Below, in pieces: positions 6,236 to 7,494 of a DNA stretch of 7,494 nt. The position numbers and the translations under genes were made by a program. Every line of letters starts with the position of its first letter. Positions within the stretch are counted from its first letter, which is position 1. The notes under the pieces are model-generated. The model did not search any database. It was not told the origin of the DNA and saw nothing but the letters and a program-made list of their open reading frames with translations. The DNA lies in assembly GCA_902783445.1 (NCBI GenBank), contig CACZQX010000180.1, forward strand, positions 1 through 7,494, given 5' to 3'. This DNA comes from an uncultured Lachnospiraceae bacterium (lineage in GTDB: Bacteria > Bacillota > Clostridia > Lachnospirales > Lachnospiraceae).

Positions 6236-7494
6236 TTAAGCAAATTTTACTCTATCGCAATCAAATACAATATCCTTTTTGTTAAGTCCCGCACTCTTTG
6301 CCGATTCAAGCAAAGACTCAACTTCCGCTTCGTTTCCTTCATTGACATCGGATACGAAAATAAGTCCCCCAAAATTTTTAACCGTCTTTAAAAGCTCCGG
6401 CTTATTCTTTATATCTTCCGATTCAAGCTTAACAAGAGCTTTACCGTTTACGCAGGAAAGAGCTTGTCCCAACAGTTTTTCATCTTTGCATTCTATCATA
6501 AACGGATTTTTAACCATGCCTTGGACTTCCAAAATAACATCTTTGAGTATCGAATTATCCCCAACATTTATGCCGATAACATCAATTTCATCATCCGCTT
6601 GGTCCATGGCTTCATCCACAAATGTATCCAAATCTTCATCATCTATTGCTTCTTTTATGTCCGAATTATCCGGGTTTATAGCGCATCCTATTGTTATATC
6701 GTCAAGCTTTAAATCAAATACTCTTGTTGCCGACGCAATGAAAGATTTTCCCTTGTCCGTAAGTTTTGCTGCTTCTATGTTCTCACAAGCTTTAACCAAG
6801 GCCTTTATATGGTCGTGAGTTGTGCCGCAACAACCGCCCACAATGCTTACTCCCATCTTCGCAAACTCGCTTACAAGTCCCGCAAAAATATCCGGAGTTA
6901 CATCATAAAACGTCTTTCCGTCTTCCATTCTCGGAAGTCCCGCATTTGGATTAACGATAACCGGAACCGACGCATATTTCACAAATTTTTCCACCATAGG
7001 CTTCATTTGTTCCGGTCCCAAGCTGCAATTTATGCCCACAGCATCAGCGCCCAAGCCTTCAAGCACCGCAACAACCTCTTCCACTTCCGATCCCGTAAGA
7101 AGTCTCGACTTATCATCAAAAGCGCAAGTTACAAATACAGGAATCTTCGCAAGTTTCTTTGCCGCAAGAAGAGCTGCCTTTGCCTCGAAAATATCCGTCA
7201 TGGTCTCGATAATAATAAGATCCGGTCCGGCCTCCAATGCATATCCTATTGTCTCTTCAAAGCATTTAAGAGCCTCGTCGAAGCTAAGGTCGCCCAATGG
7301 TTCAATAAGTTTACCCGTTGCACTTACATCGAATGCCACAAAATGAGGCGCCGTATTTCCCTCGGCCTCAACAATTTTTCTTGCCTCTTTGGCATTTTCT
7401 ATTGCTGCTTTAATAACATCTTTCAGTTCATGTTTACCTTCGGCCTTGTATTTAATCGTATTTGCACCGAAGGAATTTGTGGTAATAATGTTTG
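6236..7494 (-). CDS. MetH-like homocysteine S-methyltransferase with degenerate, shortened folate domain (5' end cut by window edge)
   Basis: The C-terminal 418 residues of a MetH-family protein are visible; the frame is open to the right edge, and GTG at 7339 is only an internal codon because the homology continues upstream (ITTNSFGAN at visible residues 3-11). Residues 1-240 form the homocysteine/zinc barrel. Zinc ligands are C156 (GINCSLGP) and C221-C222 (GGCCGTT), with IIIETMTD (93-100) and NPNAGLP (181-187) as family motifs. Residues 266-418 align in order with the pterin (methyl-folate) barrel but are degenerate: the GER-N-P motif reads GCAINP (269-274), the LDVN Asp is G307, the substrate-site Asp is E334, and the Asn-Ser is K355-L356. 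The protein stops at IVFDCDRVKFA, where the normal barrel continues for about 75 residues. No cobalamin or reactivation domain follows. The stop is clean and followed at once by the next gene's ribosome binding site. It is possibly a homocysteine-activating subunit using a separate corrinoid partner. Confidence 0.88.
   Translation of the reverse strand, partial: NIITTNSFGANTIKYKAEGKHELKDVIKAAIENAKEARKIVEAEGNTAPHFVAFDVSATGKLIEPLGDLSFDEALKCFEETIGYALEAGPDLIIIETMTDIFEAKAALLAAKKLAKIPVFVTCAFDDKSRLLTGSEVEEVVAVLEGLGADAVGINCSLGPEQMKPMVEKFVKYASVPVIVNPNAGLPRMEDGKTFYDVTPDIFAGLVSEFAKMGVSIVGGCCGTTHDHIKALVKACENIEAAKLTDKGKSFIASATRVFDLKLDDITIGCAINPDNSDIKEAIDDEDLDTFVDEAMDQADDEIDVIGINVGDNSILKDVILEVQGMVKNPFMIECKDEKLLGQALSCVNGKALVKLESEDIKNKPELLKTVKNFGGLIFVSDVNEGNEAEVESLLESAKSAGLNKKDIVFDCDRVKFA

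Noticed and set aside
6279..6818. Plus-strand open frame (179 codons), Ser-rich, opposite the MetH-like gene
   Set aside because: The Ser/Phe-rich composition is what the reverse of Glu/Lys/Asp-rich codons gives. The minus-strand gene is clearly real.
7337..7339. GTG at 7339 as the start of the MetH-like protein
   Set aside because: The frame stays open to the window edge, and the 51 upstream residues contain the conserved TTNSFGAN motif of the homocysteine barrel.

Overview
The window looks like chromosomal DNA of an AT-leaning Gram-positive anaerobe. The best guess is Clostridia, probably a Lachnospiraceae-like lineage. This rests on strong GGAGG-type ribosome binding sites, a TTG start on a lipoprotein gene, a YerB/DUF3048 lipoprotein, a 7TM-HD-GYP receptor, and a fused ATPase-permease with a very large extracytoplasmic domain. 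The lineage is an inference from gene style; no rRNA or marker gene is present. The window is almost fully coding. The only real intergenic space is a 123-bp divergent promoter region at 4556-4678. I see no tRNA, rRNA, CRISPR array, insertion sequence or riboswitch.

Layout. The left half (1-4555) is a minus-strand operon. A 996-residue MacB/FtsX-type ABC transporter is followed after 11 bp by a membrane-bound HD-GYP protein that runs off the left edge. At 4556-4678, back-to-back promoters drive this operon leftward and a small unknown gene (159 residues) rightward. The unknown gene ends at 5158. The next base, 5159, is the end of the stop codon of a convergent gene for a DUF3048 (YerB-like) lipoprotein. 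Upstream of that lipoprotein gene, 18 bp away and on the same strand, is the 3' part of a MetH-like homocysteine methyltransferase gene that enters from the right edge.

How the parts may work together. The transporter and HD-GYP protein share a transcript, so a cell-surface ABC system may be linked to cyclic-di-nucleotide signalling. The HD-GYP protein keeps most of the metal site but has Asn (residue 369) where the first family His is expected. The MetH-like protein keeps the zinc/homocysteine site but ends in a degenerate, C-terminally shortened folate-binding barrel with no cobalamin domain. It is therefore not a normal stand-alone MetH and probably needs a partner or another methyl donor. 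This is the most unusual observation here. I found no clear evidence for a wholly new multi-gene system; most of the window is ordinary core or accessory clostridial content with several odd details.
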